This document shows positions 1-7,838 of a stretch of 64,000 bases of DNA, one piece after another. The notes beneath the pieces are model-generated. The model was not told the DNA's origin, ran no database searches, and worked only from the letters and a program-made list of their open reading frames with translations. Every line of letters starts with the position of its first letter. Position 1 is the first letter of the stretch. Location of the stretch: assembly GCA_033856255.1 (NCBI GenBank), contig JAWVFH010000004.1:84627-148626 (forward strand), read 5' to 3'. Source of the DNA: WHSW01 sp033856255 (GTDB lineage Bacteria > Actinomycetota > Thermoleophilia > Solirubrobacterales > 70-9). Both the position numbers and the translations under genes were made by a program.

Positions 1-116
1 GCCCCGATCCGCCGGGCGAGGCGCTCGGCCATCGGGACCAGCAGCCAGGCGAGCACCGCGGCGACGAGGAACGCGAACAGCGCCTGGACGTCCTCCGGCC
101 GGCCGTCGACGAACAT
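1..116 (-). CDS. N-terminal fragment of WecA/MraY-like glycosyl-1-phosphate transferase (cut by window edge)
   Basis: Only the first 38 codons are in the window. They begin at an ATG (complement of 114-116) two bases beyond the TAG stop of the upstream DUF354 gene, so the two are probably translationally coupled. The visible residues contain one hydrophobic helix (LFAFLVAAVLAWLLVPMAER) after a short polar start. This is how polyprenyl-phosphate N-acetylglucosaminyl-1-phosphate transferases (WecA/TagO/Rfe) begin. In other actinobacteria rfe lies after prfA-prmC-sua5 and before the ATP synthase genes, which matches this neighbourhood. The assignment rests mainly on synteny and one membrane helix, so another membrane protein is possible. 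Confidence 0.5.
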   Translation of the reverse strand, partial: MFVDGRPEDVQALFAFLVAAVLAWLLVPMAERLARRIG

Positions 117-118
117 GA

Positions 119-1126
119 CTAGGACACGGCCCCGAGGATCCCGTCGACGAGCAGCCGCGGGTCGCGCGGGTGGCGTGGGCCGGGCTCGCCCGCGCGTTTG
201 ACCAGCTCGAGGATCGCGGCGTCGGTCAGCGGACGCAGCAGCCCGGCGGCGATCAGCGCCTCGTCCACGGCGCCCATGCGGCCGCTGAAGATCGTGTAGA
301 CCGGCGTCCCCAGCGCCACCGCCTCGCGGTTCATCGTCCCGCCCGCCCCGACGACCAGGTCGGCGTAGGCGATCAGGCTCTGGGCGTCGATCGCGCGCTC
401 GGGGACGATCAGCGAGGGCTCGGCGCGCGCCCGCGTCGCCCCGGCCTGGGCCTCGGTGCGCGCGATCACGACGGCGGTGGTCCGGTCGTCGGCGACCAGC
501 CGATCCAGCACGGCGTCGTAGACGGTGTTGCGCTCGTGATACGCGGAAGTCTCGGGCGGCGGGCGGACGACCGCGAGCACCCGCCCGCGGTCGATCCCGA
601 GCTCCTCGAGGACGGCGGCGTCGGGTCGGAAGTCAGCGAGGTAGTAGTCCTCCTTCAGCCCCGGGTAGCGGACGAGCTTGCGCCCGGCGGCGCCGGCGCG
701 GCGCATCGCCTCGATCGGGATCGCGTCGGGCGCCAGCACACGGCGGGCGGCGCGGAAGGCGAGCTGGCGCTGCACGCCGGCGTACTCGTAGTCCTGCATC
801 TGCGCGGAGGGCACGCGCAGCAGCGTGGCGACGACGGCGAGGTCCACCGAGCCGTGGCCGAGGGCGAGGTCGAAGCGACGCGGGCGCGCCCAGGCGCGCA
901 GCTCGCGGCTGCGGCGCGCGACCGCCAGGCCCTTGGCCGCGGTCGCCCCGTCGGCGTGTCTGCCGATCACCGTGTGATCGAGGCCGAGCCGTTCGAGGAT
1001 GCCGACCGTCTGCCCGTACTCGCGGGCGGTGATCTCGACCTCGTCGCCACGCTCTCGCAGCCGCTCGACGATCGGCCTGAGGACGAGCGGATGCGCCGCG
1101 GCGGTGCAGTCGACCCAGATCCTCAT
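119..1126 (-). CDS. DUF354 family glycosyltransferase-like protein
   Basis: A protein of about 335 residues starting MRIWVDC; an upstream ATG at 1180 would add 18 proline-rich residues, but MRIWVD is the usual family start. It has the two-domain GT-B-like layout of DUF354 proteins: an N-terminal half with a TAAAHPLVLRPIV segment and a GHGSVDLA segment. The C-terminal half has DLVVGAGGTMNREAVALGTP, the glycine-rich nucleotide-sugar-binding type loop also seen in MurG/UDP-GlcNAc epimerase folds. The family is found beside lipid-linked sugar genes, and the next gene looks like a WecA transferase. A role in cell-surface glycan synthesis is inferred; no substrate can be named. Confidence 0.75.
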   Translation of the reverse strand: MRIWVDCTAAAHPLVLRPIVERLRERGDEVEITAREYGQTVGILERLGLDHTVIGRHADGATAAKGLAVARRSRELRAWARPRRFDLALGHGSVDLAVVATLLRVPSAQMQDYEYAGVQRQLAFRAARRVLAPDAIPIEAMRRAGAAGRKLVRYPGLKEDYYLADFRPDAAVLEELGIDRGRVLAVVRPPPETSAYHERNTVYDAVLDRLVADDRTTAVVIARTEAQAGATRARAEPSLIVPERAIDAQSLIAYADLVVGAGGTMNREAVALGTPVYTIFSGRMGAVDEALIAAGLLRPLTDAAILELVKRAGEPGPRHPRDPRLLVDGILGAVS

Positions 1127-1203
1127 CGCGCGCCGAAACTTACGGGCAGGGTCGGGGGTTTGGTCGGTGGGGGGAGTCAACGACTCCGATTAGGGAGGTT
1201 CAG

Positions 1204-1809
1204 ATGAGTGCAAGAAGGCTGCTGCCGTCGCCGGCGATGCTGGTCGCGATCTGCGCGCTGGTCGCGGGGCTGACAGGCTCGGCGGTGGCCCTGCAGGGCC
1301 ACAACTCGGTGAAGTCGAACGACATCGCCCCGGGCGCGGTGCGGGGTCCGGACATCGCCGACGGGGCGGTGAAGCCGCCGAACCTCGACCTGATCAAGGT
1401 CGACGGCGAGGCGGGCCCGCTGCCGACCGCGTCGGTCCCGGCGATCGACCTCGGCGGTCCCTCGGTGACGATCCACGTGCCCGAGACCGGGCTGGTCGCG
1501 ATCTACGCCCGGGGCACCGGGGAGATCGACGGCGGTCCCAACAACGCGCTCGGCCAGATCCACCTGTTCGAGCCGACCCTGTTCCCGAGTGCGCCGCGGA
1601 TCCTCGAGTTCGACTCGCCGGACCCGCAGCTGCGGATCAGCACTCCCGGGACCGGCAACGTCGACGGCACCCCCTCGCTCAGCCGCGGCGGCTGGATCGT
1701 CTTCCCGGCGAACAAGGGCACCTACACGTTCTCGCTCTACTACAGCGTCGCCAACGGCGGCACGGCGACGTTCACCAACACCGGGCTGTGGGCGGGGGTG
1801 GTCGGCTAG
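1204..1809 (+). CDS. Exported protein of unknown function with signal peptide
   Basis: 201 residues. The start is set by a good Shine-Dalgarno (AGGGAGG, about 1194-1200). The N-terminus is a signal peptide: a basic MSARR, then a hydrophobic stretch with AMLVAICALVAGLTGSAVA and a likely cleavage after AVA. Next comes a short repeat-like segment (VKSNDIAPGAVRGPDIADGAVKPPNL), a pattern typical of many exported proteins in this actinobacterial group, and then a beta-rich C-terminal half with YTFSLYYS and GTATFTNTGLW. No catalytic motif is visible. Its stop codon shares the tetranucleotide CTAG with the stop of the convergent glyA gene. Confidence 0.7.
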   Translation: MSARRLLPSPAMLVAICALVAGLTGSAVALQGHNSVKSNDIAPGAVRGPDIADGAVKPPNLDLIKVDGEAGPLPTASVPAIDLGGPSVTIHVPETGLVAIYARGTGEIDGGPNNALGQIHLFEPTLFPSAPRILEFDSPDPQLRISTPGTGNVDGTPSLSRGGWIVFPANKGTYTFSLYYSVANGGTATFTNTGLWAGVVG

Positions 1810-3095
1810 GCGGCGGCCGTGGCCGCCAGCTGCGGGTAGAGCGGATAGCGGTCCATCAGGGCGCGCGTCCGCTCCGCCAGCGGCTCACGCTCGGCCTCGA
1901 AGCTCTCCGAGAGCGCGATCGCGATCACCTGGGCGATCTCGCGCATCTCGTCGGTGCCCAGGCCGCGCGTGGTCAGCGCCGGGGTTCCGATCCGCAGCCC
2001 GGAGGGGTTCATCGGCGGCCGCTCGTCGAACGGGATCGCGTTGCGGTTGACCGTGATCCCGACCTGCTCGAGGCGCTGCTCGGCCGTCTTGCCGTCCAGC
2101 CCCGTGGGGCCGAGGTCGACGAGCACCAGGTGAACGTCGGTTCCTCCGGTCAGCACCTCGACGCCGTTGGCGATCAGCTCCTCGGCGAACGCCTGCGCGT
2201 TGGCGATCGTCTGGCGCTGGCGGGCACGGAAGGGCTCCGACTGGGCGATCGCGAGCGCCACCGCCTTGGCGGCGATGATGTGCATCAGCGGGCCACCCTG
2301 CTGACCGGGGAAGATCGCCTTGTTGATCGCGGTCGCGAGCTCCTCGTCGTTTGAGAGGATCATCCCGCTGCGCGGCCCGCAGAGCGTCTTGTGGACCGTC
2401 GTCGTGGTCACGTGGGCGTGCTCGACCGGGTTCGGGTGCTCGCCGGCGGCGACGAGGCCGGCGAAATGCGCCATGTCGACCATCAGCTTCGCGTCGACGG
2501 AGTCGGCGATCCCGCGGAAGGCGGCGAAGTCGAGCTGGCGCGGGTATGCGGACCAGCCGGCGACGATCACCTTCGGCCGGTGCTCGTGCGCGAGCCGCTC
2601 GACCTCCTCCATGTCACAGCGGTAGTCCTCGCGACGCACGTGGTAGGCGACGACCTCGTAGAGCTTGCCCGAGACGTTGAGCTTCATCCCGTGGGTCAGA
2701 TGGCCGCCGTGATCGAGCGCCATCCCCATGATCGTGTCGCCGGGGTCGAGCATCGCCATGTAGGCGGCATTGTTGGCCTGGGCGCCCGCGTGCGGCTGGA
2801 CGTTGGCGTAGCCAGCGCCGAAGAGCTCCTTGGCGCGGTCGATCGCCAGCTGCTCGGCGACGTCGACCTCCTCGCAGCCGCCGTAGTAGCGCTTGCCGGG
2901 ATACCCCTCCGCGTACTTGTTGGTCAGCACCGAGCCGGCCGCGTCGAGCACCGCCTGCGGGACGAAGTTCTCCGAGGCGATCATCTCGAGCGTGTTCTGC
3001 TGGCGCTCGAGCTCACGCTGCAGGACCTCGGCGATCGCCGGATCGACCTCGGCCAGCGGGGCCGTCTGGAAGTCGTCTGGGAGCTCGGGGGACAT
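1806..3095 (-). CDS. glyA: Serine hydroxymethyltransferase
   Basis: Interconverts serine and glycine with tetrahydrofolate, supplying one-carbon units; cytosolic PLP enzyme. The 429-residue length is normal for bacterial GlyA. Visible family features are the start MSPELPDDFQ, ENFVPQAVLDAAGSVLTNKYAEGYPGKRYYGG, the PLP region VTTTTVHKTLCGPRSGMIL with the Schiff-base lysine, and the C-terminal TPALTTRGLGTDEM. I chose the ATG at 3095 rather than an in-frame ATG at 3113. A TATCTT -10 box lies eight bases upstream of 3095, and 3113 would be upstream of the predicted transcript start. Its stop overlaps that of the convergent exported-protein gene. Confidence 0.97.
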   Translation of the reverse strand: MSPELPDDFQTAPLAEVDPAIAEVLQRELERQQNTLEMIASENFVPQAVLDAAGSVLTNKYAEGYPGKRYYGGCEEVDVAEQLAIDRAKELFGAGYANVQPHAGAQANNAAYMAMLDPGDTIMGMALDHGGHLTHGMKLNVSGKLYEVVAYHVRREDYRCDMEEVERLAHEHRPKVIVAGWSAYPRQLDFAAFRGIADSVDAKLMVDMAHFAGLVAAGEHPNPVEHAHVTTTTVHKTLCGPRSGMILSNDEELATAINKAIFPGQQGGPLMHIIAAKAVALAIAQSEPFRARQRQTIANAQAFAEELIANGVEVLTGGTDVHLVLVDLGPTGLDGKTAEQRLEQVGITVNRNAIPFDERPPMNPSGLRIGTPALTTRGLGTDEMREIAQVIAIALSESFEAEREPLAERTRALMDRYPLYPQLAATAAA

Positions 3096-3103
3096 CCGTT
3101 CCG

Positions 3104-3109
3104 AAGATA
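3104..3109 (-). promoter_or_regulatory. Putative leaderless -10 box of glyA
   Basis: On the minus strand TATCTT fits the TANNNT form of a sigma-70-type -10 element. It ends eight bases before the glyA ATG, so the transcript would begin at or next to the start codon. No Shine-Dalgarno is visible. On the other strand TACCAT (3108-3113) overlaps it and lies 12 bases before the divergent gene at 3126. Confidence 0.45.
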
Positions 3110-3125
3110 CCATCGGCCTCAGCCG

Positions 3126-3530
3126 ATGAAGAGCGACACGGAACTGATCGAGCGGGCCTTCGAGCTGCTCACCTCGGAAACCTACGAGCAGGTCCTGCCG
3201 CTGATCGACGAGCGGTTCGAGATGGTGACCACCGCCGAGGTGGCCAGCGAGCCGGATGTCTACACCGGGCCCGAGGGCGTCCGCAGATGGTGGGTCTCGT
3301 TCCTCGACGCGATGGAATGGGTGCGGCTGGAGGCGCTGAGCTTCGAGGAGGTGGGCGACGGCAGAGTGATCGTCGATTTCATCATCCACGCGAAGGGAAA
3401 GCAGAGCGGGATCGAGACCGGACTACCGGCGGTGGCGATCGCGACCGCGTCGGAGGGCACGCTGCGGCGGCTCGAGTTCTTCACCACGCTCGCGCTTGCT
3501 CGAGCCGCCGCTCGACCTCCGTCGGGCTGA
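3126..3530 (+). CDS. SnoaL/NTF2-like protein
   Basis: 134 residues with the cone-shaped NTF2/SnoaL pattern: an N-terminal helix (ELIERAFELLTSETYEQVLPLIDERFE), then GPEGVRRWWVSFLDAMEWVRLEALSFEEVGDGRV and strands ending in TLRRLEFFTTLALA. Such folds are used by small isomerases, cyclases and many proteins of unknown role; no diagnostic catalytic residues are visible. The 3' end overlaps the convergent tsaC gene by 50 bases, so its last 17 residues (LARAAARPPSG at the end) are read from the strand opposite tsaC. It interrupts an otherwise leftward housekeeping block. Confidence 0.75.
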   Translation: MKSDTELIERAFELLTSETYEQVLPLIDERFEMVTTAEVASEPDVYTGPEGVRRWWVSFLDAMEWVRLEALSFEEVGDGRVIVDFIIHAKGKQSGIETGLPAVAIATASEGTLRRLEFFTTLALARAAARPPSG

Positions 3531-4086
3531 GCCCGCCGACCCGCAGGATCGCCGGCTCGCCCCCGTCCTCGATCGCCGTCAGGTCGACGACCGTGGAGGG
3601 CTGACCGGTGAGCTCGCCGCCGTCGATCGCGAGGTCGACCTGGGCCAGGATCGCCTGGTCGACGTCAGCGAACCGGGCCGGCGGCGGATCGCCGGAGAGG
3701 TTCGCCGAGGTCTGGAAGATCGGACAGGCGGCCCCGGCGAGCGGACCCTCGATCAGCCGCACCCCGAGGCGCTCGGGGTCCGCGCGGCAGGCGAGCGGGT
3801 AGCGGTGCTCGGGGTTGGCGACCACCAGCGTCACCGGCCCGGGCAATAGAGCTCCAAGCGCCTCGCGCGTGCGCGGCCCGAGGGCGGCGACCAGCTCGCG
3901 CATCGCCAGTGGGCTGAAGTACATGACCGCCGAGGGCTTGCCGTCGTCGCGACCCTTGATCTCGTGGATCCGCTGGATCGCGTCCTCGCGGGTTGGATCG
4001 CACGCCAGCCCGTAGAGGCCGTCCGCCGGAAAGACGGCAACGCCACCGCCCAGGATGCAAGCCTCGAACTGGGACGTCAGCTCCAC
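3481..4086 (-). CDS. tsaC: Threonylcarbamoyl-AMP synthase (Sua5/YwlC/TsaC family)
   Basis: Makes threonylcarbamoyl-AMP from threonine, bicarbonate and ATP for the t6A37 modification of ANN-decoding tRNAs. 201 residues from a GTG start, matching the short TsaC form without the extra Sua5 domain. YrdC-fold signatures are GGGVAVFPADGLYGLACDP, the basic segment KGRDDGKPSAVMYFS, LPGPVTLVV, and SANLSGDPPP for the nucleotide site. The GTG at 4086 overlaps the end of prmC by 10 bases, so translation is probably coupled. The prfA-prmC-tsaC order is conserved in many Gram-positive bacteria. It overlaps the SnoaL-like gene tail-to-tail by 50 bases. Confidence 0.93.
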   Translation of the reverse strand: MELTSQFEACILGGGVAVFPADGLYGLACDPTREDAIQRIHEIKGRDDGKPSAVMYFSPLAMRELVAALGPRTREALGALLPGPVTLVVANPEHRYPLACRADPERLGVRLIEGPLAGAACPIFQTSANLSGDPPPARFADVDQAILAQVDLAIDGGELTGQPSTVVDLTAIEDGGEPAILRVGGLSPTEVERRLEQARAW

Positions 4087-4910
4087 CCCGCCACCACCCG
4101 GTCGATCCCCGCCAGGTCGGCGCGGATCTCGATCCGCTCGAAGCCGGCGCGTCGCGCCAGCCCAGCCACCGCCGGCGCCTGCCCGATCCCGACCTCGAGC
4201 CCGATCGCCGCCGGCGCCGCCGCGATCGACAGCTCGCCGAGCAGGCCCTCGATCGCCTCCAGGCCGCTGGGTCCGGCGACCAGCGCCTCGCGGGGCTCGA
4301 AGCCGCGGATCTCCGCAGCGACGCCCTCCCACTCGCGCTCGCTGACGTACGGCAGGTTGGCGAGCACGAGGTCGAAGGGGCCGGACTCGAGCGTCCCGTG
4401 CGCGAGCCGGACGCGGTCGGTCGAGCCGAGCCGGTCGCGGTTCGCCTTCGCGACCGCGAGGGCGTCCAGCGACGTGTCGGTCGCGGTCATCTCGGTCCCG
4501 GGCAGCTCGTCGGCGATCGCGAGCGCGATCGCCCCCGAGCCGGTGCCGACGTCGAGCGCCCTGCCCGGCCCGACCTCGAGCGCCAGCTCGACCAACAGCT
4601 CGGTCTCCGGGCGCGGGATCAGCACCCGGGGGTCCACCTCCAGCTCGATCCTCCGAAAGCCCTTGCGCCCGAGGATGTACGCGACCGGCTCGCGCTGCAC
4701 CCGCCGCCGGACCATGGCGCCGAAGGCGCGCCCGGCTGCGGCGTCGACCCCGGCCTCGGGCGCGGCGATCAGGCCGGCCCCGTGGATCCCGGTCGCCTCG
4801 GCGAGCAGCAGCCTCGCGTCGAGCCCCGGTGTCTCGACCCCGGCGGCCTCCAGCGCGTCGGTTGCCGCCGCCAGCGCCTCGGCGACCGATCCCGCGACGG
4901 CAGCGTTCAT
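4077..4910 (-). CDS. prmC: Peptide chain release factor N5-glutamine methyltransferase
   Basis: Methylates the glutamine of the GGQ motif of release factors using S-adenosylmethionine. 277 residues: an N-terminal helical substrate domain (LDARLLLAEATGI, VQREPVAYILGRKGFRRIELEVDPRVLIPRPETELLVE, family-typical), then a Rossmann methyltransferase with SAM motif LDVGTGSGAIALAIA. The usual NPPY catalytic motif is NLPY here (LANLPYVSEREWEG). The start ATG overlaps the prfA stop as ATGA, a classic coupling to the gene for its own substrate. Confidence 0.95.
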   Translation of the reverse strand: MNAAVAGSVAEALAAATDALEAAGVETPGLDARLLLAEATGIHGAGLIAAPEAGVDAAAGRAFGAMVRRRVQREPVAYILGRKGFRRIELEVDPRVLIPRPETELLVELALEVGPGRALDVGTGSGAIALAIADELPGTEMTATDTSLDALAVAKANRDRLGSTDRVRLAHGTLESGPFDLVLANLPYVSEREWEGVAAEIRGFEPREALVAGPSGLEAIEGLLGELSIAAAPAAIGLEVGIGQAPAVAGLARRAGFERIEIRADLAGIDRVVAGWS

Positions 4911-6013
4911 CCCGCTTCGGCGGTCTGCGCCTCCAGACGCGCCCGCTTCTCCTCGGCGCCGAGAGCCGAGGTGAACTCGCCCAGGTCGCCGTTCAGGATC
5001 TCGTCCAGGTTGTGGGCGGTGAGCTTGATCCGGTGGTCGGTGACCCGGCCCTGGGGGTAGTTGTAGGTGCGGATCTTCTCCGAGCGCTCGCCGCTGCCGA
5101 CCTGCGAGCGGCGCTCGGCGGCGATCTCGGCCTGCTGCTCGTCCAGCGCCCGCTCGTAGATGCGCGCGCGGAGCACCTTCATCGCCTTGTCGCGATTCTG
5201 CAGCTGCGACTTCTCGTCCTGCATCGAGACCACGATCCCCGTCGGCGCGTGGGTGATCCGCACCGCCGAATCGGTCGTGTTCACAGACTGGCCCCCGGGA
5301 CCGGACGAACGGTAGACGTCGACGGTGAGGTCGTTCGGGTCGATCTCGACGTCGACCTCCTCCGCCTCGGGCAGCACCGCGACGGTCGCCGTCGAGGTGT
5401 GGATCCGGCCCTGGGACTCGGTCTTCGGCACGCGCTGCACGCGGTGAGTGCCGCCCTCGAACTTGAACACCGAGTAGGCGGCGTCGCCGCGGATCTCGAA
5501 GGTGACCTCCTTGAAGCCGCCGACCTCGGCCGGCGACTGCGAGAGCACCTCGGTGGTGAAGCCGCGCTCCTCCGCATAACGGGTCAGCATCTTGTAGAGG
5601 TCGCCCGCGAACAGCGCCGCCTCGTCGCCGCCGGTGCCGGCGCGGATCTCGATGATCACGTTCTTGTCGTCGTTCGGGTCGCGCTCGACCATCGCCAGGC
5701 GGAGCTCCTCCTCGAGCGCGCGCAGGCGAGCCGGCGCCGCTGAGACCAGCTCGCGCAGCTCGGCGTCGTCGCCGTCCTCGGCCAGCATCTCCTCGGCCCC
5801 CTCGAGGTCGCCGCGCAGGCGGCGCCATTCGGCCGCCAGATCGTGCGCCGCCTCGAGCTCGCTGTACTCGCGCCCGACCGCGGCGTAGCGCTCCCGATCG
5901 CCGATCACCTCGGGATCGGACATCTGGCGCTGGAGCTCGGCGAACCGCTCCTCGACCTGTTCGACCAGCTTCTCGATCACGCCGCTGAGGCTATCGCCGC
6001 CGCCGTTTGGCAT
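4907..6013 (-). CDS. prfA: Peptide chain release factor 1
   Basis: Reads UAA and UAG stop codons and triggers peptide release on the ribosome. 368 residues. The GGQ catalytic motif is in SSGPGGQSVNTTDSAVRITH, and the stop-codon-reading tripeptide is P-K-T in RVPKTESQGRIHTSTATVAV. That PxT form marks RF1 and not RF2 (SPF). The first residues MPNGGGDSLSG may not be translated, because a GTG at codon 12 (VIEKLVEQ) is closer to the usual start. It is first in a leftward prfA-prmC-tsaC unit. Confidence 0.96.
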   Translation of the reverse strand: MPNGGGDSLSGVIEKLVEQVEERFAELQRQMSDPEVIGDRERYAAVGREYSELEAAHDLAAEWRRLRGDLEGAEEMLAEDGDDAELRELVSAAPARLRALEEELRLAMVERDPNDDKNVIIEIRAGTGGDEAALFAGDLYKMLTRYAEERGFTTEVLSQSPAEVGGFKEVTFEIRGDAAYSVFKFEGGTHRVQRVPKTESQGRIHTSTATVAVLPEAEEVDVEIDPNDLTVDVYRSSGPGGQSVNTTDSAVRITHAPTGIVVSMQDEKSQLQNRDKAMKVLRARIYERALDEQQAEIAAERRSQVGSGERSEKIRTYNYPQGRVTDHRIKLTAHNLDEILNGDLGEFTSALGAEEKRARLEAQTAEAG

Positions 6014-6093
6014 TTCGTCACCGACCGGTCCGCGAACCGTTCCAGTTCGCCTTCCACCTCAGACATCGGCGCGATCACCATCAACTCCCGATG

Positions 6094-6125
6094 CCCTCCC
6101 CGGAACTCCGGGTTTCCGGGGAGGG
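6094..6125. repeat. Perfect 12-bp inverted repeat (hairpin)
   Basis: CCCTCCCCGGAA and TTCCGGGGAGGG flank an 8-base spacer, giving a very stable GC-rich hairpin. It sits between the divergent starts of prfA (6013) and the Phd-like gene (6154), 28 bases before the latter. No T-run follows on either strand, and neither neighbour ends here. It could be an operator for the Phd-like protein, a translational control hairpin, or a remnant of a repeated element. Confidence 0.6.
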
Positions 6126-6153
6126 TGTTCAGGCAGCTGCAGAGCCCAGACCG

Positions 6154-6555
6154 ATGATCGATCCGAAGTCACGCAAGGAGCTGTTCAGGCGCAATCGGGC
6201 CGCCGAGGCCGAGCGGGCGGCGGCGCTCGCGAAGGTCGCGCACGCTGCAAGCGCGGTCCGCGAGGTAACGATGACCGAGCTCGATCGCGGTGCGGCGCGA
6301 ATCGTGGCCGCGGTTCGGGCTGGCGAGATCGTCGTGCTCAGCAAGCATCGCTGTGCGGTCGCGATGATCGTTCCACTCGTCCGGGAGGACGGGCTGGTGG
6401 CGCTGGATCCGCGCGAGGTCGACGGCTTGCGGGAGTTGGCCAAGGTCTTCGAGCGCCGCGCGGGACGCCGCCGGATGTCGGCGCTCATGCACGGTCGCTG
6501 GTACGGCAAGCAGTACCGGCGCTACCGGACCGGGCGCGGGAGCCGGCGCCCCTAG
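6154..6555 (+). CDS. Orphan Phd/YefM-like antitoxin-type protein
   Basis: 133 residues. A basic helical N-terminus (MIDPKSRKELFRRNRAAEAERAA) precedes a segment that fits the Phd/YefM antitoxin fold: VTMTELDRGAARIVAAVRAG, then EIVVLSKHRCAVAMIVPLV. In that family the MTEL...V..G..VVL...R.VA..VP pattern forms a DNA-binding dimer. The C-terminus is strongly basic (RRAGRRRMSALMHGRWYGKQYRRYRTGRGSRRP split by polar residues). No toxin gene adjoins it, since the next gene is a convergent DUF1385 protein. It may be a solitary regulator; the strong hairpin just upstream is a possible target. Assignment by motif shape only. Confidence 0.6.
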   Translation: MIDPKSRKELFRRNRAAEAERAAALAKVAHAASAVREVTMTELDRGAARIVAAVRAGEIVVLSKHRCAVAMIVPLVREDGLVALDPREVDGLRELAKVFERRAGRRRMSALMHGRWYGKQYRRYRTGRGSRRP

Positions 6556-7577
6556 GCGACGATCTCGATGTGGTCCGGGTCCTTGGCCATCTCGGCCGGG
6601 TTCTCGACCGCGAGCACGGCCTCGAGCGCGGCGATCGCGACCGCGAGCTGGTCGCGGTCGGGCTCCCGGGTGGTCAGGTTCTGCAGCATCAGACCCGGCC
6701 ACATCAGCGTCCGGACCCAGCGCTTGCGGCGGTTCCTGCCCGCCCACTTGATCACCTCGTAGGAGAGCCCGGCGATCAGCGGGATGCCGAGGATCCGCGA
6801 GAGCACGAGCCAGTACCAGGCCGGAAGGCCGAGCGGGGCGAAGACGAAGATCGCCAGCACCATCACGATCAGCAGGAAGCTGGTCCCGCAGCGCGGATGC
6901 AGGCGGGAGTACGTCTCGGCCCGCTCGGGGACGAGCCGGTCGCCGGCCTCGAAGCAGGAGATCGTCTTGTGCTCGGCGCCGTGGTACTCGAACACCCGCC
7001 GCAGGTCGGGCAGGCGGCTGATCGCCCAGATGTAGCCGATGAAGATCGCGGTACGCAGCACGCCCTCGACGAGCCAGAAGAGCACCGCCGAGCCGAGCTG
7101 GTCCTTGATCAGGCTGGTGGCGCCGACCGGGACGACGAAGAAGAGCCCGACCGCCAGCACCATCGAGAGCGCGATCGTCAGCCCCCAGGTGAAACCTCCG
7201 ATCGGCTCCGGCTCCTCGCCGTCCTCCTCGATCAGCTGCGCGTTGGCGGATATCGCCAGGGCGCGGAAGCCGATCTTCAGCGACTCGCCCAGAGCGACGA
7301 TCCCGCGGATCACCGGCACGCGCAGGACGCGGTGGCGCTTGGCCCAGGAGACGAGCGGCTCGGAGGTGACCTCGATCTCGCCCAGAGTCGGGTCGGAGCC
7401 GTTGGTGCCGTCGACCTCGGGGGCCGGCTTTCGCACGGCCACGGCCCAGGTCGAGACCCCTCGCATCATCACGCCCTCGAGCACGGCCTGGCCGCCGACC
7501 GGGGCGTCCTTGGACGCGACCGGCAGGCCGTCCGGCATCCGGGCCGTGTCGATGCTCAGACTCCCGTCGTCGCTCAT
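6552..7577 (-). CDS. DUF1385 family membrane protein
   Basis: 341 residues. The N-terminal family signature is GGQAVLEGVMMRG. Membrane helices follow around TWGLTIALSMVLAVGLFFVV, GVLRTAIFIGYIWAIS and FLLIVMVLAIFVFAPLGLPAWYWLVLS (written here in part), with HGAEHKTISCFEAGD and HPRCGTSFLL between them, both highly conserved in DUF1385. The molecular role is unknown. The family is usually placed between rpmE and prfA in Gram-positive genomes, as here, which suggests a link with the translation block or envelope. The start is 14 bases after the rpmE stop. The stop shares CTAG with the stop of the Phd-like gene. Confidence 0.88.
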   Translation of the reverse strand: MSDDGSLSIDTARMPDGLPVASKDAPVGGQAVLEGVMMRGVSTWAVAVRKPAPEVDGTNGSDPTLGEIEVTSEPLVSWAKRHRVLRVPVIRGIVALGESLKIGFRALAISANAQLIEEDGEEPEPIGGFTWGLTIALSMVLAVGLFFVVPVGATSLIKDQLGSAVLFWLVEGVLRTAIFIGYIWAISRLPDLRRVFEYHGAEHKTISCFEAGDRLVPERAETYSRLHPRCGTSFLLIVMVLAIFVFAPLGLPAWYWLVLSRILGIPLIAGLSYEVIKWAGRNRRKRWVRTLMWPGLMLQNLTTREPDRDQLAVAIAALEAVLAVENPAEMAKDPDHIEIVA

Positions 7578-7591
7578 CGACGGAGGCCCGG

Positions 7592-7801
7592 TCAGCTGCT
7601 CTTGCTGCGGGCGGCGCGGCGGCGGAAGCGCTCGACGCGGCCGCCCGTGTCGACCAGCTTCTGCTTGCCGGTGTAGAAGGGATGGCAGGCGGAGCAGATC
7701 TCGACGTGCATCTCGGGGTTGGTCGAGCGCGTGTAGAACTCGTTCCCGCACGAGCAGCGCACGTGGGAGAGGCCGTATTCGGGGTGAATCCCGGTCTTCA
7801 T
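7592..7801 (-). CDS. rpmE: 50S ribosomal protein L31
   Basis: 69 residues from MKTGIHPEY. It is the zinc-binding form, with cysteines in RCSCGNEFYTRS and EICSACHPFYTGKQKLVDTGGRVERF. The zinc form can serve as a zinc store and is replaced by a Cys-less paralogue under zinc limitation in many bacteria; no paralogue is in this window. An in-frame ATG at 7807 would add two residues. I prefer 7801 because it is the usual family start and because a TAGAAT -10 box lies nine bases upstream of it but only three bases before 7807. Confidence 0.96.
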   Translation of the reverse strand: MKTGIHPEYGLSHVRCSCGNEFYTRSTNPEMHVEICSACHPFYTGKQKLVDTGGRVERFRRRAARSKSS

Positions 7802-7810
7802 CGTCATTCG

Positions 7811-7830
7811 ATTCTAGCGACGCATAGGCT
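7811..7830. promoter_or_regulatory. Divergent -10 boxes of rpmE and usp, both leaderless-type
   Basis: On the minus strand TAGAAT (7811-7816) lies nine bases before the rpmE ATG at 7801. On the plus strand TAGGCT (7825-7830) lies eight bases before the universal stress protein ATG at 7839. Both have the TANNNT form and neither gene has a recognisable Shine-Dalgarno. Confidence 0.5.
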
Positions 7831-7838
7831 GAGGCCAG

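Noticed and set aside
6094..6125. Reading the 12-bp inverted repeat as an intrinsic terminator
   Set aside because: Both flanking genes start, not end, here, and no T-run follows on either strand.
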